Source: an uncultured Myxococcales bacterium
GTDB taxonomy: Bacteria > Myxococcota_A > Polyangia > Nannocystales > Nannocystaceae
NCBI GenBank assembly: GCA_902826865.1
Contig: CADEGN010000066.1
Location: 1 to 32,323, forward strand
Direction of reading: 5' to 3'
DNA length: 32,323 nt
Part shown: piece after piece, positions 8,571 to 17,560 of the stretch
Layout of the letters: the number at the start of each line of letters is the position of its first letter
How positions within the stretch are numbered: position 1 is the stretch's first letter
Notes under the pieces: generated by a model
The model's database searches: none
Seen by the model: only the letters and a program-made list of their open reading frames with translations
What the model was told of the DNA's origin: nothing
Translations under genes and position numbers: made by a program

Positions 8571-11225
8571 ATGCACGGTTCTCACACCGCTACCGTCGAC
8601 GTCGAGCGGCTCTATCGCGACCACCACGCGTTCGTCCGCAACTGCTTGCGTCGTTTTCGACTTCACGACGACGAGCTCGACGACGCGGTCCATGACGTGT
8701 TCGCGGTCATGCTGGGCCGAGCGGGCGAGCAACTCGACCGCAGCCGGTCGGTGCGCGCATGGCTGTTCGGGGTCAGCCGCAACCTGGCGCGCAACACCCG
8801 CCGCCGCGCGGCCCGCCGCTCGCGGCTGATCGCGCACGCGTCCGAGCCGTTGCCGGCGGCGACGCCTGAGGACCACGTCGCCCGCACCGAAGCCGCGGAG
8901 GTGCTGGCGCGGTTCTTCGCGCGGGTCGATCCGCAGGTCCTCGCGTCGTTCGTGCTGCTCGACATCGAGGGTCTCGGGGCACGCGAGGCCGCCGAACGCA
9001 TCGGCTTGCCCGTGACCACGGTGCGATGGCGCGCGCGCGTGGCTCGGGCTGAGCTCGAACGCGTCGCCCAAGACCAACCGCCGCGGTCGTGGGCAGCCCA
9101 CGTTGTCTGGCTGTGGCCGTGGCGCAGTGCGCGACTCGGGCCGTGGATGGTGTGGCTTGTGACCGCCGCCATTGCCCTCGCATGGCTCGTCGGGGGATTC
9201 CTCGGGCCGAGGCGCACGACCGATGTCGCCGCCGAGGTCGACGATAGCGACGCGGCACCCGCCGACGCCTCCGTTGGTCGCGCGGCGAAGCGTGCCGTGG
9301 GCGCTCTCAGCGAGATCCAGCTCGACCCTGCCGGCGCATCGGTGGCCGGTCGCGTCCTTGACAGTGACGGTCGGCCCATCGCCCAGGCACTGGTTTGCCG
9401 AACCATCGAGGTCAGCGAGCGGCAGCGAAGCGAAGACATCGATCCCCAGTGCACCAGGTCTGATGGGAACGGCCAATACCACTTTGAGGGCGTGCGTGCA
9501 GGCGTTCACCGTGTGGGTGCGAGCGCCCGCGGATTCCTGCCTGCCGACCATGCCGGTACCCTCGGCCTGGGTGTTGTGAATGTCGCCGCGGCGAGTCGAC
9601 TCGCGGCCATCGACATCGTGTTACGTAGCGGCGGAGCGAAGGTGTCCGGCGTCGTGACCGACGAAACCGGGGGCGTCGTGGGCAACGCCATCGTCCGTGC
9701 CCAAGACCACGGGAGATTCGCGCAGAGTTGGACCGCGGTGGCAATGGCCGACGATGACGGCCGCTTTGAGCTATGGGGTCCGAGCGGTGGGATGTCGCTC
9801 GAAGTGACGGCCGATGGTTACGCCACCGCCACCGGCCACGCCAACGCCCCACAAGCCGACGTCGAGCTTCGGCTCATGCCCGAAGTGGTTCTTAGTGGTC
9901 GTGTCATCGATGGCGCCGGCAACCCGGTGCCCTACGTTCGCGTGCGCGCGAACCCAGAGAGTCACAATGCCGGCGAGATCATGGCGTTTTCCACCACCAA
10001 CGACGACGGGCGCTTCGCACTTCGGCGCCTCGGCCCGGGTCGATATCGTCCCACCGCCGAGGGCGACGCAACCTTTGGTCAGGCGCCATCGTTCGTCACC
10101 GTCGCATTGGCCGTGCCTGCGCCCGACGTGACGATCGTGACGTCGCACGCCGCTAGCGTGCACGTGAAACTCGAGGCACCTGCTCCGCTTGCTGGCTGCG
10201 AAGGCGAGTGGCTCGAAGGATTCTCCGCGACCCACCGCTACGTTGCGCGCGTCACCGATGGGCAAGCGACCTTGCGCGGGATCCCGCAAGGCCCGTTGCA
10301 CTTGCTCGTGGTCTGCCGTGGACAGCGATCCGAGCGGGTACTCGATGTCGGCGCGACCGATCATCTCGAGACGTCCTTGCGCGTGGAAGCCGGTGCAACC
10401 GTGAGTGGCCGCGTCCCGGTCGACGCCGAAGGCCTAGGATCGAACATGGCGATCCACCTGATCCCGGCGGGCTCCGCCCCAGACGGCCCGATGTTGCCGG
10501 CGGGCACCATGAGCAGCAAAACCAACGCCAACGGCGAGTTCTCGGTTGCTGCGCCTGGCGCCGGCGAATACGAGACCTTCGGCGGCACCGTCAGCGGCGT
10601 TTGGTTGCCGCTGGCCCGCTTGACCCTGGCCGATGGCGAGCACCGGGACCTGGGTGAGCTCAGCCTGCCAGCGTTGGGGCGAATCGAAGGCCGTGTGGTC
10701 GACGGCGACGGGCGCGGCGTGCCGGGATTGAGCGTGGATGCACCCGGTCACCCGGGCATTCACGCGCTCACGCGCAGCGACGGGACCTTCTCGATCACAC
10801 ACGTGCTCCCAGGTACGTACCAACTGCGCGCGCGTCAGCGATTCGTCCGCCTGGGCGATGACTCACTCGCAGTGACCGTCGTGGCGCGAACCGTCTCATC
10901 CGCCACGCTCTCGGTTCCAACGCTCGATGGCACGATCACAGGCATCGTCGTCGATGCCGAGGGGGAAGCGGTCGCCGATGCCGAGATCGAGATCGCGGCG
11001 ATTCGCCCAGGTCTCGCTGAAGAGCGAACGTTCCGCGTGGTTGCCCGCACCCGCGCCGACGGCGACGGGCGATTCCACGTGACGCAGCTCTTGCCCGGAG
11101 AACATGAGGTCGCGGTCTCAGCCCTCGTCGGCCCCGGAGCCGGCGACGAAAACCCCCGCTGCGAGGGGCTCGGCCGCGCGCATGCCAAGGCGCGCGCCGG
11201 CTCGGTGAGCATCGCGTGCCTGTAG
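8571..11225 (+). CDS. Membrane-tethered ECF sigma factor fused to extracytoplasmic carboxypeptidase-regulatory-like domains
   Basis: An 884-aa protein in three parts. Residues 10-165 are a complete ECF sigma module: region 2 (about 11-80, with DAVHDVFAVM and the VRAWLFGVSRNLARN helix) and region 4 (about 108-165, with helix-turn-helix GLGAREAAERIGLPVTTVRWR). Residues 190-211 form one transmembrane helix, preceded by Trp/Arg-rich sequence and followed by GPRR. The remaining 670 residues contain about six repeats of the CarboxypepD_reg type (GRVxDxxGxPV...DGxFxxxxLxPGxYxLxxxA), for example at the GRVLDSDGRPI, GVVTDETGG, GRVIDGAGNPV, GRVVDGDGRGV and GIVVDAEGEAV segments. Topology implies a cytoplasmic sigma domain tethered to a periplasmic sensor or adhesive arm. 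Release by proteolysis, or action from the membrane, is inference. A kinase gene follows by 97 bp. An upstream in-frame ATG at 8445 would add 42 residues. Confidence 0.9.
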   Translation: MHGSHTATVDVERLYRDHHAFVRNCLRRFRLHDDELDDAVHDVFAVMLGRAGEQLDRSRSVRAWLFGVSRNLARNTRRRAARRSRLIAHASEPLPAATPEDHVARTEAAEVLARFFARVDPQVLASFVLLDIEGLGAREAAERIGLPVTTVRWRARVARAELERVAQDQPPRSWAAHVVWLWPWRSARLGPWMVWLVTAAIALAWLVGGFLGPRRTTDVAAEVDDSDAAPADASVGRAAKRAVGALSEIQLDPAGASVAGRVLDSDGRPIAQALVCRTIEVSERQRSEDIDPQCTRSDGNGQYHFEGVRAGVHRVGASARGFLPADHAGTLGLGVVNVAAASRLAAIDIVLRSGGAKVSGVVTDETGGVVGNAIVRAQDHGRFAQSWTAVAMADDDGRFELWGPSGGMSLEVTADGYATATGHANAPQADVELRLMPEVVLSGRVIDGAGNPVPYVRVRANPESHNAGEIMAFSTTNDDGRFALRRLGPGRYRPTAEGDATFGQAPSFVTVALAVPAPDVTIVTSHAASVHVKLEAPAPLAGCEGEWLEGFSATHRYVARVTDGQATLRGIPQGPLHLLVVCRGQRSERVLDVGATDHLETSLRVEAGATVSGRVPVDAEGLGSNMAIHLIPAGSAPDGPMLPAGTMSSKTNANGEFSVAAPGAGEYETFGGTVSGVWLPLARLTLADGEHRDLGELSLPALGRIEGRVVDGDGRGVPGLSVDAPGHPGIHALTRSDGTFSITHVLPGTYQLRARQRFVRLGDDSLAVTVVARTVSSATLSVPTLDGTITGIVVDAEGEAVADAEIEIAAIRPGLAEERTFRVVARTRADGDGRFHVTQLLPGEHEVAVSALVGPGAGDENPRCEGLGRAHAKARAGSVSIACL

Positions 11226-11322
11226 GCTCGCCCTTGGCCCGCGTCGGTCCGCCACTGATCGCGCGCCGCGGCCGCGCATCGAGAAAACCGCCGCGCGGCT
11301 GCTACGCTCATCTGCCGCGCCC

Positions 11323-13296
11323 ATGCAGTCCCGAGACGTAGCCCTGCACGAGACCGAGGCGGCCTCCGCCGAGGGCCGGCCGGCCGCCGATGATCCGAGC
11401 GTGCTCGTGGGCCAGGTCATCGCCGGCCGCTACCGCGTTGACGCCGTGCTTGGGCTCGGAGGGATGGGCGCGGTGTTGCGCTGTCGACACCTCGCGCTAG
11501 GCCGTGACGCCGCGGTGAAGTTGCTCCACCCGGACGTGGCGAGCAATGCTGAGATTGCGGCGCGATTCGAACGCGAAGCCCACAGCGCATCTCGCCTCGA
11601 TCACCCCAACTGCCTCCGCGTCCTAGACTTCGGCAACTGGCAGCAACCCAACGGGTCGGCGGTGAAGTACCTGGCCATGCAGCTGCTCGAGGGCGAGGAG
11701 CTGGCTGCGCGCATTGGTGAGCCGCTACCGCAGGCGCGAGCCGTTGAGTACGCGCGACAGATCGCCGCTGGGCTCGAGCACGCCCACGCGCACGGCATCA
11801 TTCACCGCGATCTCAAGCCCGAGAACGTGATCGTCACCCGCGATCACGACGGCGCGGATGTGCTCAAGCTCGTCGACTTCGGTATCGCGAAGATCGTCGC
11901 GGGGGAGGGCGCGGGCGCTACGCTCACGCGAGCCGGGTTCGTTTTTGGCACGCCGCGGTATATGAGTCCAGAACAGGCCGCGGGTGGCACCGTAGATGTC
12001 CGCACCGACCTCTACTCGCTCGGCATCATTCTTTACGAGCTGCTAGATGGCCATCCGCCATTTCGGGGCGACGACCTCGGCCTGTTGTTGCGGGCACACA
12101 TCGTCGACGACCCGCCGACGCTCTCCGATCGAATCGCGCCGCAGCTGCGCGCGCTGGTCATGCATCTGCTCCAAAAAGAGCGCGTGGATCGTCCGGGAAG
12201 CGCCACGGAAGTTCGCATCCGGCTCGAGGAGATCGCAGCGTATCTGGCGCTGCCTTTGGACGTTCGTCCGGCGCAGCCAACCGTCGCGGGGCTCCTGTCG
12301 TCGCACGGGCGTACACCTTCGGGTTCGCGTCCGGTCCGCCTTTGGCTGTATGTAGCCGGCGGGTTGTTTGCGTTCGCCGGCGCGATCGCCCTGCTCAGGC
12401 CCCGGCCAGAGCCCCAGCCCGCGCCGCCCGCCGCGGATCTGCGCGCGCTGCTCGATCGCGTGATCGGAAAACCAGCACCCGCTCCCGCAGCACGACCGGC
12501 GCCCACGCTCGCCGACGTTACCGCGCCACTGCTCGTGGCGCGGGCGCCGAGTGCTGCATTGGCGGAGGTCGACGGTGCGTTGCAGGTCGGCCATGGTGAT
12601 GCCGCACTCGCGCTCCTCGATCCACTGTTGCGCGAGTTCCCCGATGATCCCCAGGTCCATCTTCGGCGGGCTCGCGTGCTGGCTGCGAGTGGTCGCGGAG
12701 AGCGGGCGCTCGACGCCTACCTCAACGCCCTCGAATGCGACGCGCAACTCGTCGAACAGCGACCGTTGGTGGAGGAGATCCTCACGCTTGCACGCCGGCC
12801 CGAGCTGCACGAGGCCGCCCTTCCGCTTCTGATCGGCTCGCTTGGGGAGGACGGCCTTGCGCTCGCGGTGACCTTCGCCAATGCCGCGCGTCCGGTCCTT
12901 GGGTATCGCGAACGGCACCGAGTGTTGGCTGCGGTCAGGCCGGGATCCGCGATCGCCGACGCCGTCGATCGCCCGCTCATGCAAGCGCTTGATCTGTGGC
13001 AGGCCGATCAAGCCGAACGCCCGTGCACCGCCTTTGCCGAGGCCCTGGCCGAGATCGAGCGTAGTCCCACCGCGTACGTCGTTGGCACGCTGCATCGCGT
13101 GGGCGTGCCGACTGCCGAAACGGCTCCGGCCGACGATCGCGAGCGCTGCCTTGGACTGCCCGCACGGCTCATGCAGGTCCGCGCGGTCGTGGACGCCGCG
13201 CACCCGATCCCCGAGACCGAGTGGGTCGTGCCGCCGCCGTACGCCCCGAAGAAGAAGAAAAGGCGCGGCCTATTGCGGCGGATGTTCGGCGGCTGA
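11323..13296 (+). CDS. Membrane Ser/Thr protein kinase
   Basis: A 657-aa Hanks-type kinase. The glycine loop GLGGMG is at 44-49, the conserved Lys at 66 (AAVK), HRDLKPEN at 161-168, DFG at 185-187 and SPE at 215-217, so catalysis should be intact. A transmembrane helix lies at about 340-358, followed by a Pro/Ala-rich linker (about 360-400). The helical C-terminal region from about 410 has TPR-like character (LDPLLREFPDDPQVHLRRARVLAASG, in part). The last 16 residues are strongly basic (PKKKKRRGLLRRMF), unusual for a domain expected outside the cytoplasm. They may bind cell wall, membrane or nucleic acid. The gene lies 97 bp downstream of the membrane-tethered sigma gene on the same strand, repeating the sigma/kinase pairing at 1.8-5.2 kb. 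No Shine-Dalgarno is obvious before the ATG. Confidence 0.93.
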   Translation: MQSRDVALHETEAASAEGRPAADDPSVLVGQVIAGRYRVDAVLGLGGMGAVLRCRHLALGRDAAVKLLHPDVASNAEIAARFEREAHSASRLDHPNCLRVLDFGNWQQPNGSAVKYLAMQLLEGEELAARIGEPLPQARAVEYARQIAAGLEHAHAHGIIHRDLKPENVIVTRDHDGADVLKLVDFGIAKIVAGEGAGATLTRAGFVFGTPRYMSPEQAAGGTVDVRTDLYSLGIILYELLDGHPPFRGDDLGLLLRAHIVDDPPTLSDRIAPQLRALVMHLLQKERVDRPGSATEVRIRLEEIAAYLALPLDVRPAQPTVAGLLSSHGRTPSGSRPVRLWLYVAGGLFAFAGAIALLRPRPEPQPAPPAADLRALLDRVIGKPAPAPAARPAPTLADVTAPLLVARAPSAALAEVDGALQVGHGDAALALLDPLLREFPDDPQVHLRRARVLAASGRGERALDAYLNALECDAQLVEQRPLVEEILTLARRPELHEAALPLLIGSLGEDGLALAVTFANAARPVLGYRERHRVLAAVRPGSAIADAVDRPLMQALDLWQADQAERPCTAFAEALAEIERSPTAYVVGTLHRVGVPTAETAPADDRERCLGLPARLMQVRAVVDAAHPIPETEWVVPPPYAPKKKKRRGLLRRMFGG

Positions 13297-13647
13297 GCCC
13301 CGCTCGCTTGTGGCGCGGCCTGACCCTTGCGCGTGAGCGCTGCAGCAAGACGCACGCCGGCGGGGGCTCTTCCCGAGTTTGATGGTTGAGCGTGCGAGCG
13401 TTTCGTCGCACGCGTGTCTCCCCGATCCCGCCGACCATTCCGACGTCCGTACACGCCGGAGCATTTTCGGCCGCGGGTCCCACACGGTGCACCAGCGGAC
13501 GTTGCGCGAGTTGGTCCCGACATCGTCGCCGCGGTGATTCACCCCGGCCCACGACGTCGATGTCATGCGTGCTTGCCCCAACGTGGGCCATGACTGGCGA
13601 AACGCCCCGCGGCGTCCCACGAAAACAAAGAGGTGGCCGAGACGAGG
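13297..13647. other. Gene-free stretch with one hairpin
   Basis: In these 351 bp between the kinase and the metzincin gene I find no reading frame with a ribosome site. An inverted repeat with 8-bp perfect arms, GCGTGCGA (13390-13397) and TCGCACGC (13406-13413), lies about 95 bp after the kinase stop. It lacks a T-tract, so it could be a weak terminator or an operator. The metzincin promoter should be in the second half. Confidence 0.4.
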
Positions 13648-14388
13648 ATGAACAACACCGAGGCTTGCATTCGTCGATCGGATATGAGCTTCCGACCTCG
13701 GCGCATGCTCCTGGTGGCGTCGATCGCGGCAGCCGGTCCGATGATCGGAGCGGAGCTCGCCAACGCGCGCGTCTTCGACATCTCGCTGGCTGCAGTCGGT
13801 CGACCCCGGCCCATCACGGTGGTGATGCAGCGCGGCGGGGCACGCGTATTCGCCGGCAAAGAGGACGCGCGGACCCTGCGCTCGGGCGTCGTTGCGCGCA
13901 ACGGCTATGACTACGTCGACATTTCGGAGTACACCGGCGACGACGCCGAGTGGGCCGACCTGGTCGCGTGCGTGCAGGACCGATATGCGGGTTTTGCGGT
14001 CGAGGTCGTCGAGGAGCCTCCCGCCCGCGGTGCCTACATCGCCGCGATTGTCGGTGGGTCTCCGCTCGACTTTGGTTTCGACGAGACCGTCCACGGGATC
14101 GCCCCCTGGAATGGCCGCGTCATCGAGCCTGCAGTCGTCTTCGTGTTCCAATCGCGGGAGGCGAGCGGGCGCGGGGCGTGTGACACGGCCGCCCATGAAA
14201 TTGGCCACGCGCTCGGACTCGACCATTCACGCGACTGCACCGACCTCATGAGCTATGAGGCGTGCGGAACGAAGGAATTCCGCGACGAGCCGGTCGCCTG
14301 TGGCGAGTGGGACGACCGGACCTGCGGCAATGGCTCATCGACCCAATCGTCCGCGGCCGAGCTTGCGCGTCGCGTCGGGCGGCGCTGA
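13648..14388 (+). CDS. Secreted metzincin-type zinc metalloprotease
   Basis: A 246-aa exported protein. After a basic n-region (RPRR) a hydrophobic stretch ends near ELANA at about 40, a likely signal-peptidase I site. The zinc motif HEIGHALGLDH (H183, E184, H187, H193) and the following DLMSYEACG with Met201 as probable Met-turn define a metzincin, matrixin- or snapalysin-like by eye. Seven Cys in the mature part suggest disulfides in the periplasm or outside the cell. No separate pro-domain is evident. I chose the ATG at 13648 because GAGGTGG lies about 11 nt upstream. The ATG at 13684 would give a more standard signal peptide but has no ribosome site. A GTG at 13633 is also in frame. The gene follows the kinase by 351 bp and precedes the barrel protein on the same strand. 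Substrate unknown. Confidence 0.85.
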   Translation: MNNTEACIRRSDMSFRPRRMLLVASIAAAGPMIGAELANARVFDISLAAVGRPRPITVVMQRGGARVFAGKEDARTLRSGVVARNGYDYVDISEYTGDDAEWADLVACVQDRYAGFAVEVVEEPPARGAYIAAIVGGSPLDFGFDETVHGIAPWNGRVIEPAVVFVFQSREASGRGACDTAAHEIGHALGLDHSRDCTDLMSYEACGTKEFRDEPVACGEWDDRTCGNGSSTQSSAAELARRVGRR

Positions 14389-14613
14389 ATCTCGCATCTG
14401 GCTCCCGCGGGTGTGGCCATCGCTGCTGAAGGGCATCACGGTGCCCCCGGACGCCGCACGAGGGTCGACGCGGAGTCGGCCCCGTGCACTGTCTGTGATG
14501 GCGTGCCGCGGATCCCCACGGCGCGTCGGAATCGCTGCTGCTGTGACGTGGCCCGCAAAACTGTCCCGCCTGGGTTGCCCGACAGCTGGGCGCTGAGCCA
14601 GACTCGGGGGGAC

Positions 14614-15768
14614 GTGGAGCGGTCCGGGCTGATCCTTGCATTGTCGCTCCTCGCGTTCTCGCGCAGCGCGAACGCGGGCGAACGAGCGACGTCGCCGGCC
14701 ACTGCCGCCACGCCGCCCGCCGCCACGTCGCCGACGGGGAAATCCCCGGGCGCGACACCGCCTGCCGCGACACCACCGGCCGTGACTCCACCGGTTGCCA
14801 CGCCGCCCGCGGCGACACCCCCCGCGGCGACACCCCCCGCGGCGACACCACCCGCGGCGACACCACCAACGGCGGCGCCATCGGCCGGCACGGCGCCCGC
14901 CGCGACACCACCGGGTACCCCCCAGGCCGGCATCGCGCCGACCGACCCGCCACCGGTCGCGACACCACCGGCGGCTCCGCCAACCGCTCCTCCCGGATCG
15001 ACGCCCGGCGAAGCGCCGCCGACCGCGATGATCACCGCGGCACCGGTCACCGAGCCGATTGCCGAGTCCGCATGGGCGGCCGTAAAAGACAAGCCGGTGG
15101 TGGTCGAGCGCTCGGATGGCACCACCGTGCGAGGCAAGCTCGTCGCGCACGAAGGCACCCACGCCGTCGTCGTTCAGAACGACGGCAACGTCGTGTCGTT
15201 GGCCAAGGCTGACGTCAAGGTCCTCAAGTCCGACGACGGCAAGGCCCCGGCTGACAAGCCGCCGACGACACCGCCGCCCGAGGAGAAGCCCAAACCGACG
15301 TGGAAGTACAAGCAACTCGGCCTCTTCACCTCCCACGGGGTGGCATACACGCGTTGGCGCGGATCCGCGTACCGCGATGGCAGCGCGAGCTACATGCTCG
15401 ACGTGGGCGTTGGCTACAACTTCAGCCAGCGCTTCGGGGTGTACGCGTTGATCGGTGGGTCGGTCGGCGCGCGCCTAGTTGGTGGCGCCGTCAAGGCCAA
15501 CTTTGGGCACTTCGCGCTGTCGTTCCAGTTCCGCCGGAAGTACGTTGCGATCATTCCGGGGATCGGGCTAGCGCTAAGCGGTCGCCGGGGACCGGGTGAC
15601 GAGTTTCTCAAGGAAACTGGCGTGGCGATCCCGGTGAAGTTCATGGGAATGATCCCGCTGCCGAAGGATCTCTTCCTCGGCCTGGGTCTAGGATACGACC
15701 TGGCCATCATGGCGGACGCGCGGCTACTCAACTCGATCGGCTTCCAAATCACGGTCGGGCGCTGGTAG
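14614..15768 (+). CDS. Outer-membrane beta-barrel protein with Pro/Ala/Thr-rich linker and small-barrel domain
   Basis: A 384-aa protein starting at GTG, chosen because a run of G (14606-14611) precedes it and residues 1-21 then form a signal peptide ending SANA. Residues 25-140 are a low-complexity linker built on ATPPA units, probably extended. Residues 158-206 (VVVERSDGTTVRGKLV... NVVSLAKADVKVLK) look like a small SH3/LSm-like barrel. A second Pro/Lys linker is followed by about 150 residues of alternating amphipathic strands (GVAYTRWRG, YMLDVGVGYNF, FGVYALIGGSVG, VAIIPGIGLALS, DLFLGLGLGYDLAIM). The chain ends in ITVGRW, the terminal aromatic expected for BAM-assembled barrels. The long linker could cross or bind peptidoglycan. 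An open frame reaches upstream to an ATG at 14413, but that extension is Cys/Arg-rich and has no signal peptide. Confidence 0.85.
   Translation: MERSGLILALSLLAFSRSANAGERATSPATAATPPAATSPTGKSPGATPPAATPPAVTPPVATPPAATPPAATPPAATPPAATPPTAAPSAGTAPAATPPGTPQAGIAPTDPPPVATPPAAPPTAPPGSTPGEAPPTAMITAAPVTEPIAESAWAAVKDKPVVVERSDGTTVRGKLVAHEGTHAVVVQNDGNVVSLAKADVKVLKSDDGKAPADKPPTTPPPEEKPKPTWKYKQLGLFTSHGVAYTRWRGSAYRDGSASYMLDVGVGYNFSQRFGVYALIGGSVGARLVGGAVKANFGHFALSFQFRRKYVAIIPGIGLALSGRRGPGDEFLKETGVAIPVKFMGMIPLPKDLFLGLGLGYDLAIMADARLLNSIGFQITVGRW
14806..14865 (+). repeat. 15-bp tandem repeat encoding PAATP units
   Basis: Four consecutive 15-bp units start at 14806, 14821, 14836 and 14851. All share CCCGCGGCGACACC and differ only at the last base. 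Diverged copies continue on both sides (about 14700-14960). The unit keeps the reading frame and adds five residues per copy, so copy-number change would lengthen the linker of the barrel protein without breaking it. Confidence 0.9.
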
Positions 15769-15892
15769 CGGCGCTTGCCGTTCGATCCGGGACCCTACGC
15801 GGGGCCTGCCGATCCGCCGCGCCAGGAAGTCAACCCGATGGATGGGCGTCTGCTACCGTTGGCCGCCGCTCGGCACTCGGGTACTGCCCGCG

Positions 15893-17551
15893 ATGCTGTT
15901 CCCATCCTTCGACTTCCTTCTCTTCGTTGTCCCGGCGCTCCTCGCTACCTGGGTGTTGGCGCACCGCCCGAGTGCGCGCACGATCTTTTTGCTCGCCGCG
16001 AGCATGTTCTTTTATGTCGCCGCGCCGAAGACAGACCCGCCGCCGCCGCCTTGGTACTTCGTCGGCCTGCTCGTGTTTTCAACGGTGCTCGACTACGCGT
16101 GTGGGCTTGGGATCTCGCATCAAGATCGCATCGCCCGAAGTGGTGGCCCCGCCGAGGCTGCGCGTGCGCGCCGCACGAAGAATGTGATCTTCGGGGTTAG
16201 CCTGGTCGGCAATCTCGGTCTACTCGGATATTACAAGTACACCGACTTCTTTGTCGCCACGGCCACAGACGTAGCCCAAGCCCTCGGCCTCGGCTGGACA
16301 GCGCCATCGCTCAACTTGATCCTGCCGGTTGGCATCTCCTTCTATACGTTCCAGAGCCTCAGTTACAGCATCGACGTCTGGCGCGGTCGTCTCACTGCGG
16401 AACGCTCGTTTCGGAAGTTCGCCCTGTTCGTCACGTTCTTCCCCCAGCTCGTCGCGGGGCCGATCGTTCGCGCCAACGAGTTCTTGCCGCAGCTTCATCG
16501 TGCGCCCCGGCTATCTGCCGCGCGAATGGAGGAGGGGCTGTTCCGGGTGTTCAAGGGCCTCGCCAAGAAGGTGGTCTTGGGCGACTGGATCGCCGCTCAG
16601 CTGACGGATGGGATCTTCGGCGCGCCGGAGGCGTATACGTCCGCGGAGCTGCTGCTCGCGCTCTATGGCTTCACATTGCAGCTGTACGCCGACTTTAGTG
16701 GGTACTCCGACATCGCGATCGGCGTGGCGAAGCTCATGGGCTACGACTTGCCGGAGAACTTCGATCGCCCGTATCAGGCCACGAACCTTGGCGAGTTCTG
16801 GCGCCGTTGGCACATGACCTTGTCGACCTGGCTGCGCGACTACCTGTTCTTCCCCCTCGGCGGCAGCCGAGGCTCGGTCACGCGGGTGTATTTCAACCTG
16901 TGGCTGACCATGTTCCTCGTCGGGATGTGGCATTACAAGCAAGGTACGAGTTGGAACTTTGTCATCTACGCCAACTTGCACGGCCTGGCGATCGTGTTCA
17001 ACCGCTGGAATCGCATTCGCGATCGCAGCGCGCCGATCACGGCCAAGCTGCACGGATGGCTGGTGGCGATCGCTGCGACCGGCCTCGCCGTCGCGCTTGC
17101 TTCGCACTACCTGCTCGAGCTTTCGCTGGGCCAGGCCCTCGGCCTGGCCGCGTTCGCCGTTGTGATGTTCATAGTGGTGGCCGTCGTGCCGGAAACCGGA
17201 GGGCCGCTCAACACTGCCTTCCACGTACTGCTGACGTTCCACTTCACGGTGCTCTCGCGGGTGTTCTTTCGCGCTGAGAGCTTCGACGCCGCGAAGCGGA
17301 TGATCGCCGGTCTACTCGCCTTCGATGGTCATGGCCTGCGACCGGGCCTAGTTACACCGTGGGTCTGGCTGGCGCTGCTCGGCGGGATCGGCTACCACTT
17401 TGTGCCGCGTGCGTGGGTGGACGTCCACGCTTTGCGTTTGTTCCGCCGCATTCCTGGGCCCGTGCTCGGTCTGGGCCTGGCACTGCTCGGGCTCGGGCTC
17501 ATGAAATTGATGGCCGGCGAGCCGAAAGCTTTTATCTACTTCCAATTCTGA
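15893..17551 (+). CDS. MBOAT-family membrane O-acyltransferase (AlgI/DltB/PatA-like)
   Basis: A 552-aa integral membrane protein with about ten or more hydrophobic segments. The start was chosen at 15893 because the resulting MLFPSFDFLLF is the usual N-terminus of AlgI-type proteins; an upstream in-frame ATG at 15842 adds 17 non-hydrophobic residues. Family landmarks are ILPVGISFYTFQSLSYSIDVWRG (in part, about 143-165), the WRRWHMTLSTWLRDY block with His307, and the conserved GMWH with His347, the presumed catalytic histidine. Such proteins pass acyl groups, usually acetyl, from the cytoplasm to an acceptor on the other side. The SGNH gene begins 9 bp after this stop, giving a two-gene O-acylation operon like PatA/PatB. 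The acceptor (peptidoglycan, exopolysaccharide or other) cannot be read from the sequence. Confidence 0.93.
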   Translation: MLFPSFDFLLFVVPALLATWVLAHRPSARTIFLLAASMFFYVAAPKTDPPPPPWYFVGLLVFSTVLDYACGLGISHQDRIARSGGPAEAARARRTKNVIFGVSLVGNLGLLGYYKYTDFFVATATDVAQALGLGWTAPSLNLILPVGISFYTFQSLSYSIDVWRGRLTAERSFRKFALFVTFFPQLVAGPIVRANEFLPQLHRAPRLSAARMEEGLFRVFKGLAKKVVLGDWIAAQLTDGIFGAPEAYTSAELLLALYGFTLQLYADFSGYSDIAIGVAKLMGYDLPENFDRPYQATNLGEFWRRWHMTLSTWLRDYLFFPLGGSRGSVTRVYFNLWLTMFLVGMWHYKQGTSWNFVIYANLHGLAIVFNRWNRIRDRSAPITAKLHGWLVAIAATGLAVALASHYLLELSLGQALGLAAFAVVMFIVVAVVPETGGPLNTAFHVLLTFHFTVLSRVFFRAESFDAAKRMIAGLLAFDGHGLRPGLVTPWVWLALLGGIGYHFVPRAWVDVHALRLFRRIPGPVLGLGLALLGLGLMKLMAGEPKAFIYFQF

Positions 17552-17560
17552 TCGATTCCC

